From contig CAYOJW010000003.1 in assembly GCA_964404445.1 (NCBI GenBank), positions 1 to 64,000 on the forward strand: 64,000 nucleotides of DNA, given 5' to 3'. Positions 6,763 through 14,976 of the stretch are shown piece by piece. The DNA is from UBA2336 sp964404445. Lineage in GTDB: Bacteria; Bacteroidota; Bacteroidia; Cytophagales; Cyclobacteriaceae. The notes below the pieces were generated by a model. The model had not been told where the DNA came from and ran no database searches. It worked only from the letters and a program-made list of their open reading frames with translations. The stretch's first letter is position 1. The number at the start of each line of letters is the position of its first letter. Made by a program: the position numbers and the translations under genes.

Positions 6763-8478
6763 ATGAAGCGATTATTCAGTATCAGTGTGCTGAAAAGGGG
6801 ACTGGCGATTGCGGCCTTGTGCTGGCCCGCAACCCTAATGGCACAAGATGATCTGGCGCCCGTAACCCGCACGTACGCCATAACCAATGTAAACATCATT
6901 CAGGCGCCTGGCCGTAAAATCGATATGGGCACTGTGGTAGTTAAAGACGGGCTTATTGTTTCCGTTGGCAAAAACGTGAGCATCCCTGCCGAGGCCATCA
7001 TCATCAAAGCCGACAGCATGTATGTATATGCCGGTTTTATTGACGGCCTTTCACGTATTGGTGTAGCCGTGCCTAAAGAAGAGGCAGGTGCGGCTCGTCC
7101 GCCCCGGCCTAAAGACCCCGGCAATCCTTCGCCCGAAGAAGCAGGTATCACACCGTATAACGAGGTGCGTACTTCGTTAAATGCCGGTGAAAAATCTATC
7201 GAAGAATTTAGAAACGCAGGTTTTACCGTTGCACAGGTTGTACCCGGTGGCGGTATGCTTCCGGGTACGGGAGCCGTAGTGTTGTTGGGCGGTAAGTCAC
7301 CAAACAATATGCTGTTGGTGAACGGGTCGGCATTTTATTCGGAGCTAACGCCTTCGCGCTCGCGTGTTTATCCGGCAACGGTAATGGGTGTAATGGCGAA
7401 GTACCGTGAATTATACCGCCAGGCATCGCTCAATAAATCATACCAGGCTACTTATGCCAGCAATCGTTCGGGTATTCAGCGTCCGGAGTCAGACCGGGTG
7501 TTGGAATCTTTTTATCCGGTTATCGATAAACGTGTTCCTGTATTGTTCAAGGCCGAGCGTGTAGTAGAAGCGCAGCGCGTGCTTACACTTCAAAACGATT
7601 TAGGCTTCTCGCTGATATTAGGCGATCTGAAAGAAGGCTGGGACATCATCCATAAAGTGAAGGCATCAAACGCTAAAGTTTTTTTAAGCCTTGATTTGCC
7701 CGAAGACAAAGACAGTAATAAAGACGACAAGAAAAAAGGCGAGTCCAAAAAAGAAGAAAAGCCCGCAACCGCCACGCTTGAAGAAAAGCAGGCGTTGGAA
7801 AAACGCAAAGCAGAGTTTGTAGCCAAATACACAAGTCAGGCGGCTACCTTCCATAAAGCCGGTATCAGGTTTGGTTTTTCAACGCTGAGTGTAAAAGCAA
7901 GTAATGTACAGGCGCACGTACGCAGAATGGTTGCGGCCGGCTTACCCGAAGATGTAGCGCTGGCTTCGTTAACAACAACGCCTGCCGAAATCCTCGGCTT
8001 GTCAGATCGGTTAGGTACGGTTGATAATGGTAAGATTGCAAACCTCGTGATCAGCGATAAACCCTACTTTAATGAGAAAGCAAAAATCCGGTATGTGTTT
8101 GTAGAAGGTAATATGTACAAACAAGAGGCTAAAGAAACCCCTAAAAAGAGTGATGCATCTGCCAAAGCAGATATTTCAGGCGAATGGTCAATGACTACCG
8201 AAACGCCCGATGGTAGCGAACAGGCGAAACTTGTTATTAATAAAGACGGAAACAGTTACAGCGGAACAGTATCCAGTGCCCGTATTGGCCAGGCTATTAA
8301 GCTTGAGAATGTGAAGCTGGTGGATAACGCATTGACATTTCAATTCGCTGTCGATCTTGGTGGGCAGGTTTTGCCCATTCAGGTAGCCGTAACAGTTGAC
8401 GGTGATACCTTTAAAGGGACTTCTGCATTAGGCGAATACGGAAGCTTTGCTACCGAAGGTAAAAAGAACCCTAAGTAA
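6763..8478 (+). CDS. Exported amidohydrolase-fold protein lacking the HxH motif
   Basis: A 571-residue protein with a signal peptide (cleavage likely after LMAQ, residue 28). The body has the amidohydrolase pattern: an N-terminal composite beta domain (TNVNIIQAPGRKIDMGTVVVKDG) and the C-terminal signature TPAEILGLSDRLGTVDNGKIANLVI. At the position where active enzymes have DxHxH, this one reads FIDGLSRIG, so both metal-binding His are absent. A Lys/Glu-rich, probably disordered insertion lies near residues 313-345. A C-terminal extension of about 110 residues (from about 467, SGEWSMTTETPDG) looks like a small beta domain. It is probably a non-catalytic partner of the next gene's product (inference). 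Confidence 0.85.
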   Translation: MKRLFSISVLKRGLAIAALCWPATLMAQDDLAPVTRTYAITNVNIIQAPGRKIDMGTVVVKDGLIVSVGKNVSIPAEAIIIKADSMYVYAGFIDGLSRIGVAVPKEEAGAARPPRPKDPGNPSPEEAGITPYNEVRTSLNAGEKSIEEFRNAGFTVAQVVPGGGMLPGTGAVVLLGGKSPNNMLLVNGSAFYSELTPSRSRVYPATVMGVMAKYRELYRQASLNKSYQATYASNRSGIQRPESDRVLESFYPVIDKRVPVLFKAERVVEAQRVLTLQNDLGFSLILGDLKEGWDIIHKVKASNAKVFLSLDLPEDKDSNKDDKKKGESKKEEKPATATLEEKQALEKRKAEFVAKYTSQAATFHKAGIRFGFSTLSVKASNVQAHVRRMVAAGLPEDVALASLTTTPAEILGLSDRLGTVDNGKIANLVISDKPYFNEKAKIRYVFVEGNMYKQEAKETPKKSDASAKADISGEWSMTTETPDGSEQAKLVINKDGNSYSGTVSSARIGQAIKLENVKLVDNALTFQFAVDLGGQVLPIQVAVTVDGDTFKGTSALGEYGSFATEGKKNPK

Positions 8479-8486
8479 TCATTACG

Positions 8487-9890
8487 ATGAAAAACATGAA
8501 GAAAATAATAATCATAGTGTGTGCGCTGATAACATTCGGTGTACATGCACAACAAGCAGAACGCGGTACCGTGCTGATTAAAAACGGAACGGTACTCACC
8601 ATCACCAAAGGCATACAGGAAAATACCGATGTGCTGATTAAAGATGGCAAGATCAGCCAGATCGGTAAAAATATCGCAGCACCGGCAGGGGCAAAAGTAA
8701 TTGATGCCGCAGGCCATCATGTAATGCCCGGTATTATCGATGCGCACTCGCACCTCGCGCTCAATTCAATAAACGAAGCTACCAGCCCGGTAACGGCTAT
8801 GGTGTGGGAAGGCGATGACCTCAACCCGCTGGATGTAGGTATGTACCGTGCCGTTGCGGGAGGTGTAACCATATCGCACGCCATGCACGGCTCGGCCAAT
8901 GCCATTGGCGGTCAGTGCCAGATTATCAAGCACCGCTATGGAACGGTTGACCCGAAAGTATTAATAATGGAAGGCGCACCGCGTACTATCAAGTTTGCGT
9001 TGGGCGAAAACCCTACCCGTGTACACGGTAACAATGGTGCCGGTCTTGTGCCCAACACCCGCATGGGCGTTGAGTTTGTAATCCGCCAGGCATTTTCCGA
9101 AGGTAAAGAATACATGGAGCATTGGAATAAATACAATGCCGCTAAAAATCAAAAAGGTTTTAGAGGCGCGCCTCCTAAGTACGACTTGCGTAAAGAAACC
9201 ATCGCAGCCATTTTGCGAGGCGAAATCATAATCCACTGCCATAGCTACCGGGCCGATGAAATTTATATGCTGTTGAAAGTGTGTAAAGATTTTGGTATTA
9301 AACGCTTAGTGTTTCAGCACGTAAACGAAGGGTTTAAAGTAGCACCCGAGTTAGCTGCACAAGGTGCGATGGCTTCGGTGTTTGCCGACTGGTGGGCGTA
9401 TAAGTTTGAGGTATATTATTCAACCGCGTACAATGCGGCAATATTAACACGCAACGGTGTGGTAACATCCATCAACTCAGATGATGCCGAACTTACCCGT
9501 CACCTGTACCACGAAGCGGCCAAAACACAAAAGTACGGAGGCCTTACCGATGAAGAAGCCCTCGCCCTGATTACCATTAACCCGGCTAAACAATTGGGTA
9601 TTGATAACCGTGTGGGATCGCTGGAAGTTGGTAAAGATGGCGATGTGGTAATTTTTAAAGGCTATCCGTTATCGGTATATGCCATACCCATGTTTACCAT
9701 TATTGATGGCGTGGTGAAATTCGATCGTCAAAACGATGCAGACGATATGCGCCTGTACATCGACCCGAAACAAGCCATTGATATGACTACCGATGCCGTG
9801 TTTGAAGAACAATCCGGTCACGATCACGATGAGTGTATGCGCAACACCGAGTTTCTGTTGAATGTTAAATTGTTTGGTCAAAACCGTTAA
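8487..9890 (+). CDS. Exported metal-dependent amidohydrolase
   Basis: A 467-residue exported amidohydrolase (signal peptide ends about residue 22, THAQ-like HAQQ). Unlike its two neighbours it keeps the metal site: IIDAHSH with His87 and His89, His250 or His252 in IIIHCHSYR, His278 in FQHVNEG and Asp332 in INSDDAE. No obvious carboxylated Lys is seen. The C-terminal signature LGIDNRVGSLEVGKDGDVVIF is intact. Related proteins are annotated as imidazolonepropionase-like or dipeptidase-like; the substrate cannot be read from sequence. It lies 8 nt after and 5 nt before the flanking paralogues, a tight operon. A His/Asp-rich stretch (GHDHDE) near the C-terminus might bind metal. Confidence 0.9.
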   Translation: MKNMKKIIIIVCALITFGVHAQQAERGTVLIKNGTVLTITKGIQENTDVLIKDGKISQIGKNIAAPAGAKVIDAAGHHVMPGIIDAHSHLALNSINEATSPVTAMVWEGDDLNPLDVGMYRAVAGGVTISHAMHGSANAIGGQCQIIKHRYGTVDPKVLIMEGAPRTIKFALGENPTRVHGNNGAGLVPNTRMGVEFVIRQAFSEGKEYMEHWNKYNAAKNQKGFRGAPPKYDLRKETIAAILRGEIIIHCHSYRADEIYMLLKVCKDFGIKRLVFQHVNEGFKVAPELAAQGAMASVFADWWAYKFEVYYSTAYNAAILTRNGVVTSINSDDAELTRHLYHEAAKTQKYGGLTDEEALALITINPAKQLGIDNRVGSLEVGKDGDVVIFKGYPLSVYAIPMFTIIDGVVKFDRQNDADDMRLYIDPKQAIDMTTDAVFEEQSGHDHDECMRNTEFLLNVKLFGQNR

Positions 9891-9895
9891 TTGCC

Positions 9896-11194
9896 ATGAA
9901 AAAGATTTTTTATCTATTAGTAGCCTTGTGTACAGCGTTAACGGTAACGGCACAAATTCCCGAAAAAGGAAAATACGGAACGTTTGTGTTAACCAATGCA
10001 AGTATCGAAACCATCACCAAAGGAGTGATCAGTAACGGAACGGTAATTATTACCGATGGAAAAATAACCTATGTCGGTGCGGCTACAACAGCGCCACAAG
10101 GTGCTGAAGTAATCGACTGCAAAGGCAAATGGATTTATCCGGGATTTATCGATGGCGGTACCAACCTGGGTTTATCGGAAGTTGGTTCCGATCAGCGTAC
10201 ACGCGATTATAACGAGATAGGCGACATCGTACCGCAAATGCAGGCGTTAACCGCTGTTAATCCGAACTCTGCACTTATCCCGGTTACCCGTGTAAGCGGT
10301 GTAACAACGGTTATTGCAGCGCCATCGGACGGAACGTTTCCGGGCACTGCCGCCCTGATCAATTTGTACGGCTATACGCCTGATCAGATGTACGCAGGCT
10401 TTAAAGGCATTGTGGTAAACTTCCCGTCAACCGGAAGAAGAGGCGGCTTCGATCGCAGATCAGATGAAGACATTAAGAGTGCAGCCGAGAAAGCGGTGAA
10501 AAAACTAAACGAAGTGTTTGACCGTGCAACGCAATACCACAAGTTAGACTCGGCCACTAAAGGCAAAGGAGGTTACTACCCGGAAATGGAGGCATTGTTA
10601 CCGATAGTGCGTGGCGAAGGCACTGTATTGTTAGAAGCCAATACGGCAAAAGATATTCTGGAAGCAATCAAATGGGCTAAAGCAAGAAAGTTGAAAAAAG
10701 TAGTGCTTACCGGTTGCCGTGAAGGATGGCGCGTGGCTGCCGATATTGCCAAGTCAGGCATACCGGTTATTACCGGCCCAATATTGGCATTGCCAAGCCG
10801 CGAATACGATCGTTACGATAAAGCATATTCCAATGCAGGGTTAATGAAAAAAGCTGGTGTTAAAGTTGCATTGCGTACCGCAGAAACCGAGAACGTGCGC
10901 AACCTGTTATTCCATGCAGGTTTTGCAGCGGCTTACGGTTTAGGTCGTGAAGAAGCGCTGAAAGCTGTAACCATTGTGCCAGCCGAAATTTTTGGAGTGA
11001 GCGATAAGCTCGGCTCCATCGAAGTGGGTAAAGTTGCCAATCTCGTGGTATGCGATGGCGACCCATTTGAAACAAAAACAAACATTAATCAGGTGTATAT
11101 CAACGGCTGGCAGATACCGATGGTGAGCCGCCACACACAACTGTACGATGAGTTCTTAAAACGCGAACCGGGTGCAGGTAAATCCGGGCAATAA
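9896..11194 (+). CDS. Exported amidohydrolase-fold protein lacking the HxH motif
   Basis: A 432-residue exported paralogue (signal peptide about residues 1-19, ending TVTAQ). It has the same beta domain (GTFVLTNASIETITKGVI) and C-terminal signature (VSDKLGSIEVGKVANLVVCDG). The HxH site reads FIDGGTNLG, so the metal-binding His are missing, as in the first gene of the cluster. The barrel is otherwise well preserved and shows no frameshift, so the loss is probably old and functional rather than a pseudogene. It likely works with the intact middle enzyme, for example as a scaffold or substrate-binding subunit (inference). A strong terminator follows. Confidence 0.85.
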   Translation: MKKIFYLLVALCTALTVTAQIPEKGKYGTFVLTNASIETITKGVISNGTVIITDGKITYVGAATTAPQGAEVIDCKGKWIYPGFIDGGTNLGLSEVGSDQRTRDYNEIGDIVPQMQALTAVNPNSALIPVTRVSGVTTVIAAPSDGTFPGTAALINLYGYTPDQMYAGFKGIVVNFPSTGRRGGFDRRSDEDIKSAAEKAVKKLNEVFDRATQYHKLDSATKGKGGYYPEMEALLPIVRGEGTVLLEANTAKDILEAIKWAKARKLKKVVLTGCREGWRVAADIAKSGIPVITGPILALPSREYDRYDKAYSNAGLMKKAGVKVALRTAETENVRNLLFHAGFAAAYGLGREEALKAVTIVPAEIFGVSDKLGSIEVGKVANLVVCDGDPFETKTNINQVYINGWQIPMVSRHTQLYDEFLKREPGAGKSGQ

Positions 11195-11221
11195 TTACGG
11201 AATAGTCAATTCATAACGAAT

Positions 11222-11256
11222 CCCCGTTTTCTGAACCATCGAAAACGGGGATTTTT
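11222..11256 (+). terminator. Rho-independent terminator
   Basis: A perfect 10-bp stem, CCCCGTTTTC (11222-11231) with GAAAACGGGG (11241-11250), is followed by ATTTTT. It ends the amidohydrolase operon 28 nt after its last stop codon. Confidence 0.88.
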
Positions 11257-11278
11257 ATTTTAATCAGTATGCTTTCTC

Positions 11279-11286
11279 TATCTTTG
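11279..11286 (+). promoter_or_regulatory. Putative -7 element of the nuo operon
   Basis: TATCTTTG matches the Bacteroidota -7 consensus exactly, but it ends only 4 nt before the nuoA ATG at 11291. If it is used, the message would start at or almost at the ATG, giving a leaderless transcript. No TTG is seen at the proper upstream distance, so the call is tentative. Confidence 0.35.
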
Positions 11287-11290
11287 GTTC

Positions 11291-11779
11291 ATGGATCAAC
11301 CTGTGGAACTATATCTGCAATCGGCATTCGGTGAAGTATTGCTGTTTTTTATTGGCGGATTGCTGTTTCTGTCCGTGTCGTTTTTGATTGCACGGCTTAT
11401 TCGACCCAACCGCCCGAACGAACAAAAACTTGAACCGTACGAAAGTGGCGAACAGCCTTCGGGTACAGCATGGACGCAGTTTAACCCCCGCTTTTATATC
11501 GTGGCGCTCATCTTTATTTTATTCGAGGCCGAGTTGGTATTTCTTTTTCCGTGGTCAACGGTTTTTTCGAGAAAAGAACTAATCGCTGAAACCAACGGGC
11601 AGTGGGGGTGGTTTGCATGGTGGGAAATGCTCATATTTATCGGCATACTGGCGCTGGGGCTTGCGTACGCATGGGTAAATGGTTTGTTAGATTGGGTGAA
11701 ACCCGCACCGCCTGTAAAAGATGTTCAATCGGTTGTGCCACAAGAAATGTATAACGCCATAAACGAAAAATATAAGTAA
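11291..11779 (+). CDS. nuoA: NADH-quinone oxidoreductase subunit A
   Basis: A 162-residue membrane subunit of respiratory complex I. Three membrane helices (about 14-36, 66-86 and 104-130) and the family's conserved loop LEPYESGEQPSGTAW and FEAELVFLFPW are visible. In complex I, NuoA helps form the quinone-channel junction between peripheral and membrane arms. The C-terminal tail (about 30 residues after TM3) is polar and somewhat longer than in E. coli. The last base of the stop overlaps the first base of nuoB (TAATG). Confidence 0.96.
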   Translation: MDQPVELYLQSAFGEVLLFFIGGLLFLSVSFLIARLIRPNRPNEQKLEPYESGEQPSGTAWTQFNPRFYIVALIFILFEAELVFLFPWSTVFSRKELIAETNGQWGWFAWWEMLIFIGILALGLAYAWVNGLLDWVKPAPPVKDVQSVVPQEMYNAINEKYK

Positions 11780-12306
11780 TGGGCTTGCTGGATAAGCGAT
11801 TCGAGAACGGGGGAATTATCATTACCAAAGCCGATGACCTGTTAAACTGGGCGCGGTTATCGTCTATGTGGCCGATGACTTTTGGCATTGCCTGTTGTGC
11901 TATTGAGTTTATGAGTACAGGCTCGACCGTGTATGACATGGATCGTTTCGGTATGGCACCGTTTGCCTCGCCACGCCAGGCCGATGTGATGATCGTAGCC
12001 GGGACGGTAACGTTTAAAATGGCCGACCGCATTAAACGCTTGTACGAACAAATGCCCGAACCCCGGTATGTGATTTCGATGGGTTCGTGCTCGAACTGCG
12101 GAGGCCCGTATTGGCAACACGGTTACCATGTGGTAAAAGGTGTTGACCGCATTGTACCGGTAGATGTATATGTGCCGGGTTGTCCGCCCCGCCCCGAGGC
12201 GTTGATCGGTGGTTTTTTAAAACTTCAGGAAAAAATCCGTAACGAAAGTTTAAAGGCTCCTCATGCCATCGAACGCTTGCTCAAAAAACAAAAACAACAT
12301 GCCTGA
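11779..12306 (+). CDS. nuoB: NADH-quinone oxidoreductase subunit B
   Basis: A 175-residue peripheral-arm subunit that carries the terminal 4Fe-4S cluster N2 donating electrons to menaquinone. The cluster ligands are visible: the adjacent Cys pair in FGIACCAIEF, the third Cys in SMGSCSNCGG and the fourth in YVPGCPPRPEA. Length and spacing are normal. It sits in nuoABC with a 1-nt overlap with nuoA and an 8-nt overlap with nuoC. Confidence 0.97.
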   Translation: MGLLDKRFENGGIIITKADDLLNWARLSSMWPMTFGIACCAIEFMSTGSTVYDMDRFGMAPFASPRQADVMIVAGTVTFKMADRIKRLYEQMPEPRYVISMGSCSNCGGPYWQHGYHVVKGVDRIVPVDVYVPGCPPRPEALIGGFLKLQEKIRNESLKAPHAIERLLKKQKQHA

Positions 12307-12793
12307 TTTTTTGCAAATAGTTGAATGGATACGCGAAGTTTCGCCCGAAGTAATCGTAGATGAAAAAGCATCCCCGAAGGCCATCATCATACCGGCTGCC
12401 GATATGGTAAAAATTTGTCAGGTGTTGTATGAAAACCCACAAACGTATTTCGATTCATTGTCGTGCCTCACCGCCATCGACAACGGTGTTCAGGCCAATA
12501 CAATGGAAATTGTTTATAACCTGTATTCTATTCCTTTCAATATTCACCTGATGGTGAAAACAACGCTGCCGCGTGAAAACCCTGTTATCGATTCCGTAGC
12601 GCACATTTGGTGTACAGCCGATTGGCACGAGCGCGAAGCATTCGATATGTATGGCATCCGGTTCAACAATCACCCTGATTTACGCAGGATACTCATGCCT
12701 GCCGACTGGGAAGGTTACCCCTTACGAAAGGATTATGTGCACCAAGAGTATTATAGAGGTATAAAAATTGTCAGCCACGAAGAGAATAGATGA
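12299..12793 (+). CDS. nuoC: NADH-quinone oxidoreductase subunit C
   Basis: A 164-residue 30-kDa-subunit homologue. The Met at 12299 was preferred over an upstream in-frame Met at 12263 because it opens a normal N-terminus (MPDFLQIVEW) and gives a typical 8-nt overlap with nuoB. The conserved signature is present: WHEREAFDMYGIRFNNHPDLRRIL and DWEGYPLRKDY. The chain ends naturally after YYRGIKIVSHEENR, so it is not truncated. Unusually, the stop codon overlaps the start of a gene unrelated to complex I (ATGA), which separates nuoC from nuoD. Confidence 0.95.
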   Translation: MPDFLQIVEWIREVSPEVIVDEKASPKAIIIPAADMVKICQVLYENPQTYFDSLSCLTAIDNGVQANTMEIVYNLYSIPFNIHLMVKTTLPRENPVIDSVAHIWCTADWHEREAFDMYGIRFNNHPDLRRILMPADWEGYPLRKDYVHQEYYRGIKIVSHEENR

Positions 12794-13689
12794 AATCAAA
12801 AAACATCTTGCTGATATTACCAATCATTCTTATTTCGCTTACCGCACGAAGTCAGGTCAGGAATGTTGTCAAAGACAGTTTGACAAATGAGCGCATTCCA
12901 TACGTTAATATTTGGGCCGAAAATGAAATGAAGGGGACAACATCAGATGAGAAAGGGGAATACTTCTTATCAAATGATCTGTCAGGTAAAGTAATTGTAT
13001 TTTCATCAATTGGCTATAAGACAAAAAGAAAAGTCTATTCCAAGAATGATTCGGTTGTGTTTCTTCAGCCTGAAGTAACTGAGTTAAAAGAGGTTGTTGT
13101 TACGAGTGTACAAAAATCCACAAGAACAGAAATTGGTGCGTTTAAAAAATCAGAGATCAGTTTTTATTTTGGGTGTGGAGGGTTTCCCTGGATGATCGGA
13201 AAATATTTTTCATTTGAAGAATATATGGTAGAAACGCCCTTTTTAAGTCAAATAGAAGTTCTTACTTCAAGCAGTGTCGCAGGTAGTAAGTTTAATGTAC
13301 GACTTTATACGATGAGTACATCTGGAACTCCGAATGAAGTTCTTTATAAAGAAAATATTATAGCAACGGCAAAAAAGGATAAGAATATAACAACAATAGA
13401 CCTTAGCAAAGATTTAGTAGAGATTCCCCGAAGCGGCATTTTAGTGGCCATCGAGTTTTTGATAATTGATTCAAATTATTTTGAATACAAGTACACAAAG
13501 AAAGGCTCAAAAGAAGAGCTAATTGGGCATAGGTATGAGCCGTTGATCGGAACGGTTCCATCCGAAAGTGAAAACAGTTGGGAATATGTAAAGGGACAAT
13601 GGCGCATATCAGACAGAGTATATTATTCAAACGGAAAGTATAAAGGCAAGTATGCTGAACCGGCAGTAAAATTAACCCTAATAAACTAA
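12790..13689 (+). CDS. Exported carboxypeptidase-D-like regulatory domain protein within the nuo operon
   Basis: A 299-residue exported protein (signal peptide about residues 1-21, LTARSQ). Residues about 22-105 form a carboxypeptidase-D regulatory-like beta-sandwich: KDSLTNERIPYVNIWA, GTTSDEKGEYFL and KVIVFSSIGYKTK, then LKEVVVTS, the pattern of TonB-dependent receptor N-termini. The remaining 190 residues are beta-rich with no recognised domain and no TonB box or barrel. It starts in the nuoC stop (ATGA) and is followed by nuoD after 43 nt. Its base composition is visibly richer in A+T than the flanking nuo genes, suggesting later acquisition. It has no known place in complex I. Confidence 0.82.
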   Translation: MKSKNILLILPIILISLTARSQVRNVVKDSLTNERIPYVNIWAENEMKGTTSDEKGEYFLSNDLSGKVIVFSSIGYKTKRKVYSKNDSVVFLQPEVTELKEVVVTSVQKSTRTEIGAFKKSEISFYFGCGGFPWMIGKYFSFEEYMVETPFLSQIEVLTSSSVAGSKFNVRLYTMSTSGTPNEVLYKENIIATAKKDKNITTIDLSKDLVEIPRSGILVAIEFLIIDSNYFEYKYTKKGSKEELIGHRYEPLIGTVPSESENSWEYVKGQWRISDRVYYSNGKYKGKYAEPAVKLTLIN

Positions 13690-13732
13690 CAACCTGATAA
13701 AACAGTACAACTGAACCGTTAAAACTGGAACC

Positions 13733-14953
13733 ATGCCAACCGATAGTATTCAGTATAAATACAACCCGGACAATTTAGTTCAATCCGAACCCAACAAGTT
13801 CAACGAAGCGAACTTGCGTTCGGAAGAGATGATCATCAACCTTGGGCCACAACATCCATCGACACACGGGGTATTGCGCTTAGAGGTGTTAATGGATGGT
13901 GAGGTAGTGAAAGATGTTGTGCCGCATATTGGTTACCTGCACCGTTGTTTTGAAAAACATGCCGAGAACCTTCCGTTTAACCAAATCATTCCGTTTGTTG
14001 ATCGGCTCGATTATGTAGCCGCGATGAATTCCGAGCACGCGTATGCCATGGGTGTAGAGCGTATGCTGGGCATTGCCGATCAGATACCCAAACGTGTTGA
14101 GTACATCCGCGTTTTGGTTGCAGAACTGAACCGTATTGCTTCGCACTTTATCGGTATTGGTGCGTATGGTATGGACATTGGCGTGTTTACACCATTCTTT
14201 TGGCTCATGCGCGATCGCGAACATTTGTTGCGCTTGTTAGAGTGGGCCTCGGGTTCGCGCCTGTTGTACAACTACATTTGGGTAGGCGGCTTGTTTTATG
14301 ATTTGCCGGTTGGGTTTGAAGAACGTTGTGCAGAGTTTACGCGGTACATCAAACCGAAACTTAACGAGCTGGAAACAATTCTGATCGAGAATAAAATATT
14401 CATTAACCGTACAGCGAATGTAGGCGTGTTGCCGTTAAACTTAGCCATTAATTACGGTGTTACCGGGCCTATGCTGCGCGCTTCGGGTTTACGGTACGAT
14501 TTGCGTAAAGTCGATGGTTACTCGGTTTATCCCGAATTGGATTTTAATATCCCGATAGGTGAGGGAGCTAAAGGAAAAACAGGCGATTGCTGGGATCGTA
14601 CCTGGGTGCGAATGCAGGAAATACACGAGTCGTTGAAAATCGTTGAACAGTGTATTGAAAAACTTACAGGTGAACATAAGCGCACAAAAGAGTTTAACCC
14701 GCAGGAAATCATTCCGAAAAAAATTCGTCCGCAGGCGCAGGATTTTTATGTGCGTGCCGAAAATCCAAAGGGCGAACTGGGGTTCTTTTTCCGTACCGAT
14801 GGCCGCAATGATATTCCTTTCCGTTGCAAAGTGCGTTCGTGCTCATTCTCGAACCTTTCGGTACTGCCCGAACTAAGCAAAGGTGTTTTGGTAGCCGATC
14901 TTATCGCCATTGTGGGTTCCATTGATTTATTGATGGGCGAAGTTGACCGCTGA
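13733..14953 (+). CDS. nuoD: NADH-quinone oxidoreductase subunit D
   Basis: A 406-residue 49-kDa-subunit homologue that forms the quinone-binding pocket with NuoB. Signatures include NLGPQHPSTHGVLRLEV at the N-terminus, HIGYLHRCFEKHAEN, DRLDYVAAMNSEHAYAMGVE and, at the C-terminus, RVRSCSF-type RCKVRSCSFSNL followed by GSIDLLMGEVDR. Length is normal. The gene resumes the nuo series after the inserted exported protein. The expected nuoE-F-G and nuoH-N do not follow; nnr does. Confidence 0.97.
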   Translation: MPTDSIQYKYNPDNLVQSEPNKFNEANLRSEEMIINLGPQHPSTHGVLRLEVLMDGEVVKDVVPHIGYLHRCFEKHAENLPFNQIIPFVDRLDYVAAMNSEHAYAMGVERMLGIADQIPKRVEYIRVLVAELNRIASHFIGIGAYGMDIGVFTPFFWLMRDREHLLRLLEWASGSRLLYNYIWVGGLFYDLPVGFEERCAEFTRYIKPKLNELETILIENKIFINRTANVGVLPLNLAINYGVTGPMLRASGLRYDLRKVDGYSVYPELDFNIPIGEGAKGKTGDCWDRTWVRMQEIHESLKIVEQCIEKLTGEHKRTKEFNPQEIIPKKIRPQAQDFYVRAENPKGELGFFFRTDGRNDIPFRCKVRSCSFSNLSVLPELSKGVLVADLIAIVGSIDLLMGEVDR

Positions 14954-14976
14954 TTGTGTAACAAACATCAGGTGTT

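Noticed and set aside
8487..9890. Assigning a specific substrate such as imidazolonepropionate
   Set aside because: The metal site is visible, but substrate-determining residues cannot be judged by eye and the cluster has no histidine-degradation genes.
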